A stretch of 64,000 bases of DNA from Amycolatopsis sp. A133 (GCF_031082405.1 NZ_JAVHJU010000036.1:375791-439790), one strand, 5' to 3'. Positions 17,301-25,464 are shown, counted from the first letter of the stretch. Notes: generated by a model not told the origin, from the sequence alone. Numbers and translations: made by a program.

Positions 17301-17669
17301 TCGGGCAAGGCACCCGCGGCCGCACCCGGTGACGGCGGGTTCGTCGGCTGGACGTTGCTGCGCGTGGACCCGGCCGACCGCGGCGAGCCGGTGCGGTTCG
17401 AGACGCGGCCGAACGTCGACTCGCTGTCGCTGTCCGGGCCTTCGTCGATGGCGCCCGGCGAGCGCGCGGACGTGCGCGCCTCCGTGCGGCAGGGGACCCG
17501 GGACGTGCCGGTGTCGTACCCGGTGAGCGCGGATTGGCGGGTCGGCTGGGGGGTTGTCGCGTTCGATCCTTCGACGGGTGTGCTGAGGGCCTTGCGGCCG
17601 GGTGTCGCGCGCTTGTCGGTGACGGTCAACGGGGTGACGCGCACGCTGGTCGTGACGGTCCGCGGCTAA
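14370..17669 (+). CDS. Secreted phosphodiester glycosidase (NAGPA domain) - metallophosphoesterase fusion
   Basis: 1099 aa from GTG 14370, preferred over the adjacent TTG 14367 because GGGG at 14360-14363 then has proper spacing. Signal peptide ends about residue 24 (PAHA-DP). A phosphodiester glycosidase (NAGPA) domain spans about 60-405, with VNGDFFD (131-137), HPRTAVGF (315-322) and NLDGGGSST (363-371). Residues about 410-600 look like Ig-like or invasin-type beta repeats, and about 600-755 like a carbohydrate-binding beta-sandwich. A calcineurin-like phosphoesterase follows (about 765-1015; VVSDAQF, INGDFVDRG, GNHEAEG, AMHHP), then a bacterial Ig-like domain to the end. The NAGPA family removes GlcNAc from GlcNAc-phosphodiesters, so the protein may strip sugar and then phosphate from teichoic-acid-like polymers (inference). 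Confidence 0.85.
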   Translation: MKKSHIVLPFVALFATAFVAPAHADPLAAPLGTPPVEAAPAASSAHEGPVAFAAADPGDGLVTGSATTEVAPGLNLTQFDRFDPAGWIRGDTLAVDLGSKVLKPAYLSPGTVSGRTPLSQQLARAGAVAGVNGDFFDINATGAPIGVGIDRGRLQTAPAAGHNLTASITEEGKARLASVFLEATVTLPGGTVRATNFNSPVLEADAIGVYTPLWGASGRRTSVAGASRVREVELRDGVVTQVRSAPADGPIAAGTTLLLAREAGADALAALQPGDPVGVTYAPRSDAGKIAVAVGGNEVLLRDGVVQPVDNVAMHPRTAVGFSADGKRMWLATVDGRQADSRGMTELELARHLKSLGADDAINLDGGGSSTLLARNEGEAAPSVRNAPSDGGERLVPNGIGFTTVPGSGRLTGFAPTPAVAAEGANRVLSGLTRHLVADGHDETGAAVAADPRWSTTDLRRATVTRGVVTGHRAGDVDVVARSGRASGKTALSVLGEPVRLGTSTEQVALSAAGARSTFKVYGYDADGYGTWLEPDDVKLGYDHSVVRIEPSGDGYAVTALTSSGATAITATAAGLTTHLAASVGTVAQVAAPLDGPAGWTATVFPAVVGAALSAAPGHDGGAGLALDYRLTGTTATRAAYVTPAAPLAVPAGTQKIGLWVEGDGKGAWLRAELRDAANVASIVDVSLSVDWTGWRYVTAAIPAGLPAGQRLARFYAVENVPDQQYEGRLGFDDLTFEVAPTTAVPADPAPRDPALVTDGVVAGGLRVAVVSDAQFTADDPAGPLVAQARRALREAVAAKPDLVLINGDFVDRGTAPDFVLARQVITEELDGRVPWYYVPGNHEAEGGNGLANFQAAFGVTHQVVDVRGIRLVLLDSSRGSLRAGGFDQVRMLRSALDSAAADRSVRGVVVAMHHPVQDPSPTGNSQLGDRKEAALLTRWLTGFEQASGKPAAAVASHAGVFSLSRVDGVPYLVNGNSGKAPAAAPGDGGFVGWTLLRVDPADRGEPVRFETRPNVDSLSLSGPSSMAPGERADVRASVRQGTRDVPVSYPVSADWRVGWGVVAFDPSTGVLRALRPGVARLSVTVNGVTRTLVVTVRG

Positions 17670-17699
17670 TCCGTTCGGTTTTTGTCGGTGGTGGGTCCT

Positions 17700-18652
17700 A
17701 TGGTGCGGAGCGTGGACGAATCGGAGGACCGGGAACCGGCACTGGTGCAGGCCAAGGCACTGGTGAAGCGCTTCGGCGGGTTCGAAGCCGTGCGCGGGAT
17801 CGACGTCGAGGTGCGGCGCGGGGAGGCGTTCGGCTTCCTCGGGCCGAACGGCGCCGGCAAGTCGTCGACCATGCGGATGATCGCGTGCGTGTCGCCCCGC
17901 ACGGACGGTGACCTCCGCGTGCTGGGGCTGGATCCGGAGGTGGCCGGGCCGCGGATCCGCGCGCGCCTCGGTGTGGTGCCGCAGCAGGACAACCTGGACG
18001 TCGAGCTGACGGTCCGGGAGAACCTGCTGATCTACGGCCGCTACTTCGGGCTGTCACGGGCGGCCGCGCGGCGCAAGGCCGAGGAACTGCTGGAGTTCGC
18101 CCAGCTGGGTGACCGGGCCGACGACAAGGTCGACCCGCTGTCAGGCGGTATGAAGCGGCGCCTGACGATCGCCCGCTCGCTCGTGAACGACCCGGAACTG
18201 CTGCTGCTCGACGAGCCGACGACGGGGCTCGACCCGCAGGCCCGCCACCTGCTGTGGGACCGCCTGTTCCGGCTCAAGGCCCAGGGCACGACGCTGATCG
18301 TCACGACGCACTACATGGACGAAGCCGAGCAGCTGTGCGACAGGCTGGTGGTGATGGACCACGGCCGCATCGCGGGGGCTCGCCGGCCGAGCTGATCAGG
18401 CGGTATTCGACGCGCGAGGTGGTCGAGCTCCGGTTCGCGCCGGGCGAGCAGGTCTCGGCGGCCCAGCAGGTGGAGGGGCTCGCGGAACGCGTGGAGGTGC
18501 TGCCGGACCGGGTGCTGCTGTACAGCGACGACGGCGAGGACGCATTGGAGCACGCGCATTCCCGCGGTGTGCGGCCGTTGTCGAGCCTGGTGCGCCGGAG
18601 CTCGCTGGAGGACGTGTTCCTCCGGCTCACCGGCCGGACGCTGGTCGACTGA
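17700..18652 (+). pseudogene. ABC exporter ATP-binding protein (DrrA/NodI type), interrupted by a frameshift
   Basis: The ATG at 17700 begins a NodI/DrrA-like ATPase: Walker A GPNGAGKSS, signature LSGGMKRRL, Walker B LLLLDEPTTGLD, H-loop TTHYMDEAEQ. Frame 1 runs to TGA 18393-18395 and ends abnormally as HGRIAGARRPS. The expected continuation GSPAELIRRYSTREVVELRF and the DUF4162-type C-terminal domain are intact in the next frame from 18377 to TGA 18650-18652. The frames join at a run of five G (18374-18378), consistent with one missing base. This may be a real mutation, an assembly error, or less likely a frameshift used in expression. The stop overlaps the permease ATG (TGATG), so the original gene clearly continued to 18652. 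Confidence 0.8.
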
Positions 18653-19455
18653 TGGCGACGATCCCGACCGGCCGCGTGGTCGGCAAGTGGCACGGCGCCT
18701 GGCTGCGCGTGGAGGGGTACTGGACCTGGTACCGCCGCCACTGGCTGTCCACTTTGTACTCCACGGGTCTGCAGCCGGTGCTCTTCCTCGCCGCGATGGG
18801 CCTCGGCTTCGGCTCGCAGGTGCAGCCGGGCGCCGTCACCGGCGGGCTGTCCTACCTGCAGTACATCGCGCCCGCGCTGCTGGCCGCCGGTGCCGCGCAG
18901 CAGGCGGTCGGCGAGTCGAGCTACCCCGTCCTCTCCGGGTTCAAGTGGCAGAAGGACTACCTGGCGGTCACGGCCACCCCGGTGTCGCCGGGCCAGGTGT
19001 TCGGCGGGCACCTCATCTGGTCGGCCCTGCGGCTGACGCTGGCGGGCGCGATCTACGCGTTCGTCGCGCTGTTCTTCGGCGCCTGGACCGGGCCGGGCGT
19101 GCTGCTGGTGGTCCTGGCGGGCACCGTCACCGGGCTCGCCTGCACCACGCCGATGGCCGCGCTGGCCGCGCGGACCTTCGACGAGGGCCAGCGCTTCGGG
19201 CTGATCTTCCGCTTCGTCGTGATGCCGATGACGTTGTTCTCCGGCACTTTCTTCCCGATCTCCCAGCTGCCGGGCGCGATCCGCTGGCTGGCCTGGCTCT
19301 CGCCGCTGTGGCACGGCACGCAGCTGGCCCGCGGCGTGAGCGTCGGCGGGGTCGGCGGCTGGGCGCTGCTCGGTCACCTCGCCGTGCTGGTGGCGTTGTT
19401 CGCGGCCGGGTGGGTGCTCGCGCACCGGGCCTTCTACCGGAGGCTGGTGGTCTGA
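18652..19455 (+). CDS. ABC-2 type transporter permease
   Basis: 267 aa with about six membrane segments (first around residues 40-60, then 75-95, 120-145, 150-175, 185-205, 240-260). Contains the ABC-2 pattern QYIAPALLAAGAAQQAVGES and the conserved FPISQLPGAIRWLAWLSPL near the fifth segment, as in NodJ/DrrB permeases. ATG at 18652 overlaps the ATPase stop (TGATG), so it is translationally coupled. Together with the next gene it would form a heterodimeric pore for export of a drug, lipid or polyketide-like compound; the substrate is not identifiable. If the ATPase frameshift is real, this exporter may be inactive. Confidence 0.87.
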   Translation: MATIPTGRVVGKWHGAWLRVEGYWTWYRRHWLSTLYSTGLQPVLFLAAMGLGFGSQVQPGAVTGGLSYLQYIAPALLAAGAAQQAVGESSYPVLSGFKWQKDYLAVTATPVSPGQVFGGHLIWSALRLTLAGAIYAFVALFFGAWTGPGVLLVVLAGTVTGLACTTPMAALAARTFDEGQRFGLIFRFVVMPMTLFSGTFFPISQLPGAIRWLAWLSPLWHGTQLARGVSVGGVGGWALLGHLAVLVALFAAGWVLAHRAFYRRLVV

Positions 19456-20277
19456 ATGGCGACCGTCGAAGCCCGTGCCGGGCTGCTGCTGCGCATCCTG
19501 CCGCCGGGGTTGTACGCGGGCCGTGCCCGCATGCTCGTCGAGCGCTCGGCCATGGTGTACCGCGGCAGCTGGCTGATCTTCCTGTCCGGCGCCGTCGAGC
19601 CGTTCCTCTACCTGCTGGCGTTCCAGCTGGGGTTCGGCAAGCTGGTCACCGAGGTGGCCGGTCCCGACGGGCACCCGATGAGCTACGTCGCGTTCGTGGC
19701 GCCGGCGCTGCTGGCGACGTCGGCGATGAACGGCGCGGTGTTCGAATCGACGTACAACCTGTTCTTCAAGCTGCGCTACGCGAAGCTGTACGACGCGATG
19801 CTGGCGACCCCGATCGGCCCGCTGGACGTGGCGTTGGGCGAGATCGGCTGGGCGATCACCCGCGGCGGCATCTACGCGGTGGCGTTCCTCGGGATCGCGG
19901 CGGCGATGGGGCTGCTGGCGTCGTGGTGGGCGCTGCTGATGGTCCCGGCGGCGCTGCTGGTGGGCTTGGCGTTCTCCGCGATCGGCATGGCACTGGTGAC
20001 GTTCCTGCGCTCGACGGCCCAGTTCGACTACATCCAGCTGGGCCTGACCCCGATGTTCCTCTTCGCGACGACGTTCTACCCGCTGTCGGTGTACCCGGAA
20101 CCCCTGCAGTGGGTGGTCCGCTGCCTCCCGCTGTACCACGCGATCGAGCTGATGCGCGGCCTCGCGACGGGCCTCCTGTCCGGCAGCATGCTGGTCAACC
20201 TGGCCTACCTGCTGATCCTGGGAGCGGTGGGCCTGTGGGCATCAACGCGCCGAATCGCCAAGCTCCTCCTGACGTGA
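19456..20277 (+). CDS. ABC-2 type transporter permease
   Basis: 273 aa, six predicted membrane segments; starts immediately after the previous stop (TGA then ATG with no gap). Conserved SYVAFVAPALLATSAMNGAVFESTYNLFFKLRYAKLYD is split by the second and third segments, and FYPLSVYPEPLQWVVRCLPLYH is the NodJ-type motif before the last segment. Paralogue and probable partner of the upstream permease. The final base of its stop codon is the first base of the 21-bp repeat array. Confidence 0.87.
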   Translation: MATVEARAGLLLRILPPGLYAGRARMLVERSAMVYRGSWLIFLSGAVEPFLYLLAFQLGFGKLVTEVAGPDGHPMSYVAFVAPALLATSAMNGAVFESTYNLFFKLRYAKLYDAMLATPIGPLDVALGEIGWAITRGGIYAVAFLGIAAAMGLLASWWALLMVPAALLVGLAFSAIGMALVTFLRSTAQFDYIQLGLTPMFLFATTFYPLSVYPEPLQWVVRCLPLYHAIELMRGLATGLLSGSMLVNLAYLLILGAVGLWASTRRIAKLLLT

Positions 20278-20423
20278 TGCCCCGCCAGTCACGCGAGATG
20301 CCCCGCCAGTCACGCGAGATGCCCCGCCAGTCACGCGAGATGCCCGCCCAATCACGCGAGTTCCGTCCCCGATCACGTGAGTTCCGTCTCTGATCACGCG
20401 AGTTCCGCTTCCGATCACGCGAC
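20277..20423. repeat. Seven tandem 21-bp repeats between convergent genes
   Basis: Exactly seven 21-bp units start at 20277, 20298, 20319, 20340, 20361, 20382 and 20403. The first three are identical (ATGCCCCGCC-AGTCACGCGAG); the fourth has CCGCCCAA; units 5-7 begin TTCCG and keep the TCACGCGAG or TCACGTGAG end. The array lies between a plus-strand permease and a minus-strand protease. The same unit recurs at 28892-28954. Confidence 0.95.
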
Positions 20424-20450
20424 ATCCGGCTTCACGCACCGCCCGGCGGG

Positions 20451-21875
20451 TCACCGAGCCGGATCGGGCCGCCCGCCCGGGGCCGCCACCGGCGGCACCG
20501 TCACCATGCCGTGCCCGTAGAACCCGTTGTAACCCTCGTACCCCGCGCAGTAAGCGTCCTGGAGCCCGTCCCCGGTCAGGTCGTAGTCGGCCGGGCACGG
20601 CATCGCCGTCGCCTGCGCCTCGAGCGTCCGCCGCAGCTGCCGCGGCCGGGCGTCCGGAGCCGCGGACGCCAGCAGCGCCAGCACCCCGGTGACGTGCGGC
20701 GCGGCCATCGACGTCCCGCACAGCGGCGCGTACCCGCCCGGCACCGTCGAGAGCACGCACTCGCCCGTCTCCCCGCCGGGCGCCGTGATGTCGATCACGC
20801 CGAGTCCGTACGAGCTGTAACCCGCCTTCATCCGGTCGGCGCCGACGGCGGACACCGCGACGACGTCCCGCAGGCCGGCCGGCAGGGCTTCGCAGCCGGA
20901 GCCCGCCCCGGCCGAGCCCGAACGCGCCGACGGCGTCAGGTCCACCGCTTCGTTGGTCGCCGCCGCGACGTTCAACGTCCCCGCCGACGTGCTGTGCTCG
21001 ACCGCTCGGGCCAGTACCTCGTGCACCACCCCGCGGTCGTTGCCGCGGATGCACGACAGCGTCCACGGGTTGACGAAGAAACTGCTGTTCGTCAGCCGCA
21101 GGTGGCGTGAGGCAGCCCACATCAGGCCGCACACCGCGGCTTCGGGGTCGGCGTAGCCGCGGTCGTCGATCACCTTCACCGAGGCCACCCGGACCCCGGG
21201 CGCCACACCCGTCACGCCGCGGCCGTCAGCGGCGGCCGCGATGATCCCCGCCACGTGCGTTCCGTGCACCGACGTCGTCGGCGCCCAGGCCGCCGGCGAC
21301 CGGTCGGGGGCGCCGGTCAGGCAGCCGGCGGAGTCGGCGCGGTCGAGGGCGTCGCTCAGGTCCGGGTGGTCCGGGTCGATGCCGGAGTCGAGCACGCCGA
21401 CGACGACGTCGCGGCGCCCGTCCGAACCGCGGCGTGACCGGCTCGCGTTGATCATCCGCATGTCCCACTGCCGCGCGCTCAGGTCCGCAGCGGGCACCTT
21501 CGCGCGGTCGGTTGCGGGCAGCGTCGCCCGCGTGGGCTGCGGTTTGACCTCGGTCGCGCGCTGCGCGGCCAGCCGCTCGGCCTGGGCGCTGAACGCCCGG
21601 TCGAGCCCGATCCGCGCGCCGAAGCCCGGGTCGCCGGAGGTGGCGACGGCGACGGCGATCTGGGGGTAGTAGACGGTGGTGGCCCCGCAGGCGCCGCCGA
21701 TCTCCGCGCGGGCCGCGGCCTCGGTGGTGCCGCGGTCGAACGTGACGACGTAGCGCAGGGCCCGGCCGTGGGCGCAGGCGGGCTCGCCCGCCGCCGCCGG
21801 ACCGGCGGTGACGCATCCCGAAAGCACCAGGACGGTGCACACGGCCGCCCGCAGGGGCCGCGCCAGCAGGGACAC
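20451..21875 (-). CDS. S8 family serine peptidase (subtilisin-like), probable lipoprotein
   Basis: 474 aa. Start chosen at GTG 21873-21875 because GGGAGG lies just upstream; the frame is open much further upstream but that part is the rne leader region. The N-terminus MSLLARPLRAAVCTVLVLSGC carries a lipobox LSGC, so the mature enzyme is probably membrane-anchored outside the cell. A propeptide-like region (about 30-110) precedes the catalytic domain. The triad is clear: Asp in GVLDSGIDPDHPD, His in VHGTHVAGIIAA, Ser in CGTSMAAPHVTGVLA. The short C-terminal part contains AQATAMPCPADYDLTGDG, suggesting a Ca-binding or disulfide-stabilised tail. Convergent with the ABC permease, divergent from rne. 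Confidence 0.88.
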   Translation of the reverse strand: MSLLARPLRAAVCTVLVLSGCVTAGPAAAGEPACAHGRALRYVVTFDRGTTEAAARAEIGGACGATTVYYPQIAVAVATSGDPGFGARIGLDRAFSAQAERLAAQRATEVKPQPTRATLPATDRAKVPAADLSARQWDMRMINASRSRRGSDGRRDVVVGVLDSGIDPDHPDLSDALDRADSAGCLTGAPDRSPAAWAPTTSVHGTHVAGIIAAAADGRGVTGVAPGVRVASVKVIDDRGYADPEAAVCGLMWAASRHLRLTNSSFFVNPWTLSCIRGNDRGVVHEVLARAVEHSTSAGTLNVAAATNEAVDLTPSARSGSAGAGSGCEALPAGLRDVVAVSAVGADRMKAGYSSYGLGVIDITAPGGETGECVLSTVPGGYAPLCGTSMAAPHVTGVLALLASAAPDARPRQLRRTLEAQATAMPCPADYDLTGDGLQDAYCAGYEGYNGFYGHGMVTVPPVAAPGGRPDPAR

Positions 21876-22423
21876 CGGACCTCCCACCGGATGCAGGAAC
21901 CGCGGGTGCCGGCGCGCGAGATCCCGGTCACCCCGAGCCGCACCGTAGCCACCCCGTGCCCGGCGGACAAGCGCTGCGGCGAAGTTCCCCCGGCCGTGGG
22001 GTGGTGGCGGCCGGTACGGCACGCCCGGGTGCCTGCGGGAGGTACCGAGTACACCGGAGTGGTCACCCGGTGTGGGATACTCGGGGTGGCCGCTGGGCCG
22101 TGGGGCGCATGTGAGAGGTGCTGCCTGCGGCGTTGTGGCCCGGTGGATGTGCATGAACTCCCGCGACGCGCGTCGCTGCCCGGGAACCGGGCGGCTGGAC
22201 GACGTGGCGGGTGGTCCGGGGGCCGCGAGTGCCTTACGCACGCCGCCGAGCAGACCTTTGACCGGGTTGCGTCCCATCGGCAGCGGTGGTGCGGCGCCCG
22301 GTCGTCGGGCAAGGATTCCCGCCGCTGGTGACCACCACGGCGGAACGAACAGAAAGGGGCCCCTGCGCGGCCGCGTCCCTGCCGGTGCGAACCGGCAGAC
22401 GCGCCCGGGGGCGGAGGAGACAC
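21876..22423 (+). other. 548-bp intergenic region with the rne leader
   Basis: No protein-coding gene is supported. The left part must hold the protease promoter (minus strand). The right part is probably a long 5' untranslated region of rne, as known in mycobacteria; it ends in a stable GNRA hairpin at 22379-22398 followed by the rne SD. A possible -10 (GATACT, about 22075) is too weak to assert. Confidence 0.5.
22379..22398 (+). promoter_or_regulatory. rne: 8-bp hairpin with GCGA tetraloop before the rne SD
   Basis: CTGCCGGT pairs with ACCGGCAG around the GNRA loop GCGA; the SD GGAGGAGA starts 15 nt later. Such a stem near the ribosome site could be an RNase E autoregulation element (inference only). 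Confidence 0.45.
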
Positions 22424-25400
22424 ATGTCGAACGCGGAAACACCCGCCGAGCACACCGGCGGGAATCCCGCCACACCCACGGGCGGCCCCCTGGCCGACCT
22501 GCCGCCCCGGATCCGGGTGCACGCGCTGGCCAAGCTGCTCGAGTCGCACAGCCGGGACGTCCTCGCGAAGCTGGTCGAGCTGGGTGAAAGCGTGCGCAGC
22601 GCGCAGTCGAGCGTGACCAGGGAAGTGGCGCTCAAGGTGGCCGAGGCCTTCGCGCCCGCCGACACCGGTGACGCGGATGACACCGCCGCCGGGCAGAGCG
22701 AGCCGGCTGCGGCCCCCGAAGCGCCGGAGGCCCCCGCGGCCGCTCGCCCGCCGGTGCCCGAAGTGCCCGAAACGCCCGAGGTGCCGGTCGCCGAGGCCGA
22801 GAAGCCGCGCCCGCGCCAGAAGACCCGCGCGCACCTGCCGGTGTTCGCCGCGCCGTCGCCCGTCTTCCTGCCGCCGGAGCCGCCGGAACCCGCGGCCAAG
22901 CCGGCCCGCAAGCCCGCCGACCCGTTCGCGGAGCCGCCGTCGCGCCCCGAGCCCGAGGTGGCCGAGGACGAGATCGAGGACACCGCGCCCGGCACCGACG
23001 CCGATGACGACGGCGAGGACGCCGGCAGCCGCCGTCGCCGCCGCCGTGGCCGTCGCGGCCGTGGCCGGGGCAAGGGCGCCGATGGTGGCGACGAGACCAC
23101 CGAAAGCGAAGACGACCAGGTCGAGGAGCCGCAGCCCCAGCCGCGCCGCAAGGGCCGCAACGGGGACGAAAAGCCCGAAGCGGAGGTCGAGGAGCCCGAG
23201 GACGCCACCGCGGAGACCGACGACGCCGACGCCGATGCCGACGGCGAGGGGGGCACCAGGCGCCGTCGCCGCCGCCGTCGCCGCAAGGGCTCGGACGGCG
23301 AAGACGCCGAGGCCACCGTCACCGACGACCCGCCGAACACGGTCACGCACGTCCGCCAGGCCAAGGCCGAGGCCGTCGAGCGCCCGGCGCGCGACGAGGT
23401 GCGCAGCGTCCGCGGGTCGACCCGGCTCGAGGCCAAGCGCCAGCGCCGCCGTGACGGCCGCGAGGCGGGCCGCCGCCGCGCCCCGATCCTGTCCGAGGCC
23501 GAGTTCCTGGCCCGGCGCGAGTCGGTCGAGCGCACGATGGTCGTCGCCGAGCACGGCGACTCCACCCAGATCGCGGTGCTCGAGGACGGCGTCCTCGTCG
23601 AGCACTTCGTGACGCAGTCGGGCTCCGGCTCGATCGTCGGCAACGTCTACCTCGGCCGCGTCCAGAACGTGCTGCCCAGCATGGAAGCCGCGTTCATCGA
23701 CATCGGCCGCGGCCGCAACGCCGTGCTGTACGCCGGCGAGGTCGACTGGGACTCCGCCGGCCTGGAGGGCAAGGCCCGCAAGATCGAGCAGGCGCTCTCG
23801 ACCGGCGACTCGGTGCTGGTCCAGGTGACCAAGGACCCGGTCGGGCACAAGGGCGCCCGGCTGACCACGCAGATCTCGCTGCCCGGCCGCTTCCTCGTCT
23901 ACGTGCCCGCGGGCGGCGCCACCGGCATCTCCCGCAAGCTGCCGGAGAACGAGCGCCGCCGGCTCAAGGACATCCTCAAGCGGATCGTCCCGGAGGACGC
24001 GGGTGTCATCATCCGCACCGCCTCCGAGGGCATCGGCGAGGAGGAGCTGGGCCGCGACGTCGACCGCCTGAAGGCGCAGTGGGACGTCATCAAGGAGAAG
24101 GCCGCCGCCGGTTCCGGCAAGAAGGGCGGCGCGCCGACCATGCTCTACGAAGAGCCCGACCTGCTGGTCAAGGTCGTGCGTGACCTCTTCACCGAGGACT
24201 TCACCAAGCTGGAGATCCAGGGCAACCGGTCCTGGGAGACGATCAACGGCTACGTCAGCCACGTCGCGCCGGAGCTCACCGAGCGCCTCCGGCGCTACAC
24301 CGGCACCGGCGACGCGTTCGCCGACCACCGGATCGACGAGCAGATCACCAAGGCCCTCGACCGGAAGGTCTGGCTGCCCAGCGGCGGTTACCTGGTCATA
24401 GACCGCACCGAGGCGATGACGGTGATCGACGTCAACACCGGCAAGTTCACCGGATCGGGTGGCAACCTCGAGGAGACGGTGACCCGCAACAACCTGGAGT
24501 CGGCGGAGGAGATCGTCCGCCAGCTCCGGCTGCGGGACATCGGCGGCATCATCGTGATCGACTTCATCGACATGGTGCTCGAGTCCAACCGCGAGCTGGT
24601 GCTGCGCCGCCTCACCGAGTGCCTCGGCCGCGACCGCACGCGCCACCAGGTGGCCGAGGTCACCTCGCTCGGCCTGGTGCAGATGACCCGCAAGAAGATC
24701 GGCACCGGCCTGCTGGAGGCGTTCTCGGCGCCGTGCGAGCACTGCAAGGGCCGGGGCGTGGTCGTCTCGACCGAGCTGCAGCGCACGGCGAACAACTCGT
24801 CCTCGCACGGTGGCGGGAACGGCGGCGGTGGCAACGGCGGCGGTGGCAACGGCGGCGGTGGCAACGGCGGCGGTGGCGGCGGGGAGAAGAGCTCCCGCCG
24901 GTCGCGGGGCCGCGGCAAGAGCGAGGAAGCCGCCAAGGAGCAGCCCGAAGCCGCGAAGGCCGAGGTGCACGCGGTGCCGCCGCCGGAGCGGCGCGAGTCG
25001 ATCGCGTCCGCGGTGGCGGCGGTGGCCAACGCCGCGAAGGCGGCCAAGGAGCACGACCACGGTGCCCTGAACGGCAACGGGCCCGTCCCGGAGCCGGCCA
25101 GGGAGGTCGCGGACGTCCCGGCGACCACGGAGGCGGACGAGATGCCGGTGGCGGCCGAACCGCCCGCCGAGCCCGCCCAGGAGGTCGCCGGCACCCCGGT
25201 GACCACCGAGGCGGACGAGGTGCCGGTGCCGCTGAACGAGGAGCCCGAGGTCGAGCAGTCCCCGGCTCCGGAACCGGCGGAGGAGCCGGTCACCGGCTCG
25301 GCGGAGCCGGTCACCGAACCCGAGGTCAGCGTGCCCGAACCGGCCGTGCGCTCCACCCGGCGCCGTCCGCGCCGGGCGGCGTCGCGGCCGGCGGGCCCGC

Positions 25401-25429
25401 CGGTGCACGCCTCCGACCAGAGCAAGTGA
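22424..25429 (+). CDS. rne: Ribonuclease E/G
   Basis: 1001 aa endoribonuclease for mRNA decay and rRNA processing. ATG 22424 is preceded by GGAGGAGA. Actinobacterial layout: a helical N-terminus (LPPRIRVHALAKLLESHSRDVL), a long disordered Pro/Glu/Arg-rich arm (about 80-365) with RNA-binding Arg clusters (RRRRRRGRRGRGRGKG), then the S1 domain (about 400-480; GNVYLGRVQNVLPSMEAAF) and the 5'-sensor/DNase-I-like core. Catalytic Asp residues are in MTVIDVNTGKF and IIVIDFIDM; the Zn-link CEHCKGRG is at about residue 771. A Gly/Asn linker encoded by a 15-bp repeat and a second acidic tail follow, so the catalytic core is flanked by two scaffold arms as in mycobacteria. Confidence 0.96.
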   Translation: MSNAETPAEHTGGNPATPTGGPLADLPPRIRVHALAKLLESHSRDVLAKLVELGESVRSAQSSVTREVALKVAEAFAPADTGDADDTAAGQSEPAAAPEAPEAPAAARPPVPEVPETPEVPVAEAEKPRPRQKTRAHLPVFAAPSPVFLPPEPPEPAAKPARKPADPFAEPPSRPEPEVAEDEIEDTAPGTDADDDGEDAGSRRRRRRGRRGRGRGKGADGGDETTESEDDQVEEPQPQPRRKGRNGDEKPEAEVEEPEDATAETDDADADADGEGGTRRRRRRRRRKGSDGEDAEATVTDDPPNTVTHVRQAKAEAVERPARDEVRSVRGSTRLEAKRQRRRDGREAGRRRAPILSEAEFLARRESVERTMVVAEHGDSTQIAVLEDGVLVEHFVTQSGSGSIVGNVYLGRVQNVLPSMEAAFIDIGRGRNAVLYAGEVDWDSAGLEGKARKIEQALSTGDSVLVQVTKDPVGHKGARLTTQISLPGRFLVYVPAGGATGISRKLPENERRRLKDILKRIVPEDAGVIIRTASEGIGEEELGRDVDRLKAQWDVIKEKAAAGSGKKGGAPTMLYEEPDLLVKVVRDLFTEDFTKLEIQGNRSWETINGYVSHVAPELTERLRRYTGTGDAFADHRIDEQITKALDRKVWLPSGGYLVIDRTEAMTVIDVNTGKFTGSGGNLEETVTRNNLESAEEIVRQLRLRDIGGIIVIDFIDMVLESNRELVLRRLTECLGRDRTRHQVAEVTSLGLVQMTRKKIGTGLLEAFSAPCEHCKGRGVVVSTELQRTANNSSSHGGGNGGGGNGGGGNGGGGNGGGGGGEKSSRRSRGRGKSEEAAKEQPEAAKAEVHAVPPPERRESIASAVAAVANAAKAAKEHDHGALNGNGPVPEPAREVADVPATTEADEMPVAAEPPAEPAQEVAGTPVTTEADEVPVPLNEEPEVEQSPAPEPAEEPVTGSAEPVTEPEVSVPEPAVRSTRRRPRRAASRPAGPPVHASDQSK
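24821..24880 (+). repeat. In-frame 15-bp microsatellite inside rne
   Basis: Three identical GGCGGCGGTGGCAAC units (24821-24865) and a fourth variant unit encode GGGGN repeats in the linker after the Zn-link. Length variation here would change linker length without breaking the frame. Confidence 0.9.
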
Positions 25430-25442
25430 ACAACTAGGGGGA

Positions 25443-25464
25443 CCCCGGTGGTAACGCACCGGGG
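25443..25464 (+). terminator. Hairpin after rne
   Basis: CCCCGGTG (25443-25450) pairs with CACCGGGG (25457-25464) around GTAACG, 13 nt after the rne stop. No U-tract. Confidence 0.6.

Noticed and set aside
20277..20423. CRISPR array
   Set aside because: Units are contiguous without unique spacers, and no cas genes are present.
20278..20425. Open frames with heptapeptide repeats (MPRQSRE on +, ISRDWRG on -)
   Set aside because: They follow automatically from a 21-bp repeat; no SD or start context, and the plus frame is out of frame with the permease.
21479..25459. Very long open frame antisense to rne
   Set aside because: Typical of 70+% GC DNA with G/C at third positions; low-complexity translation without domains, while rne on the plus strand is unmistakable.
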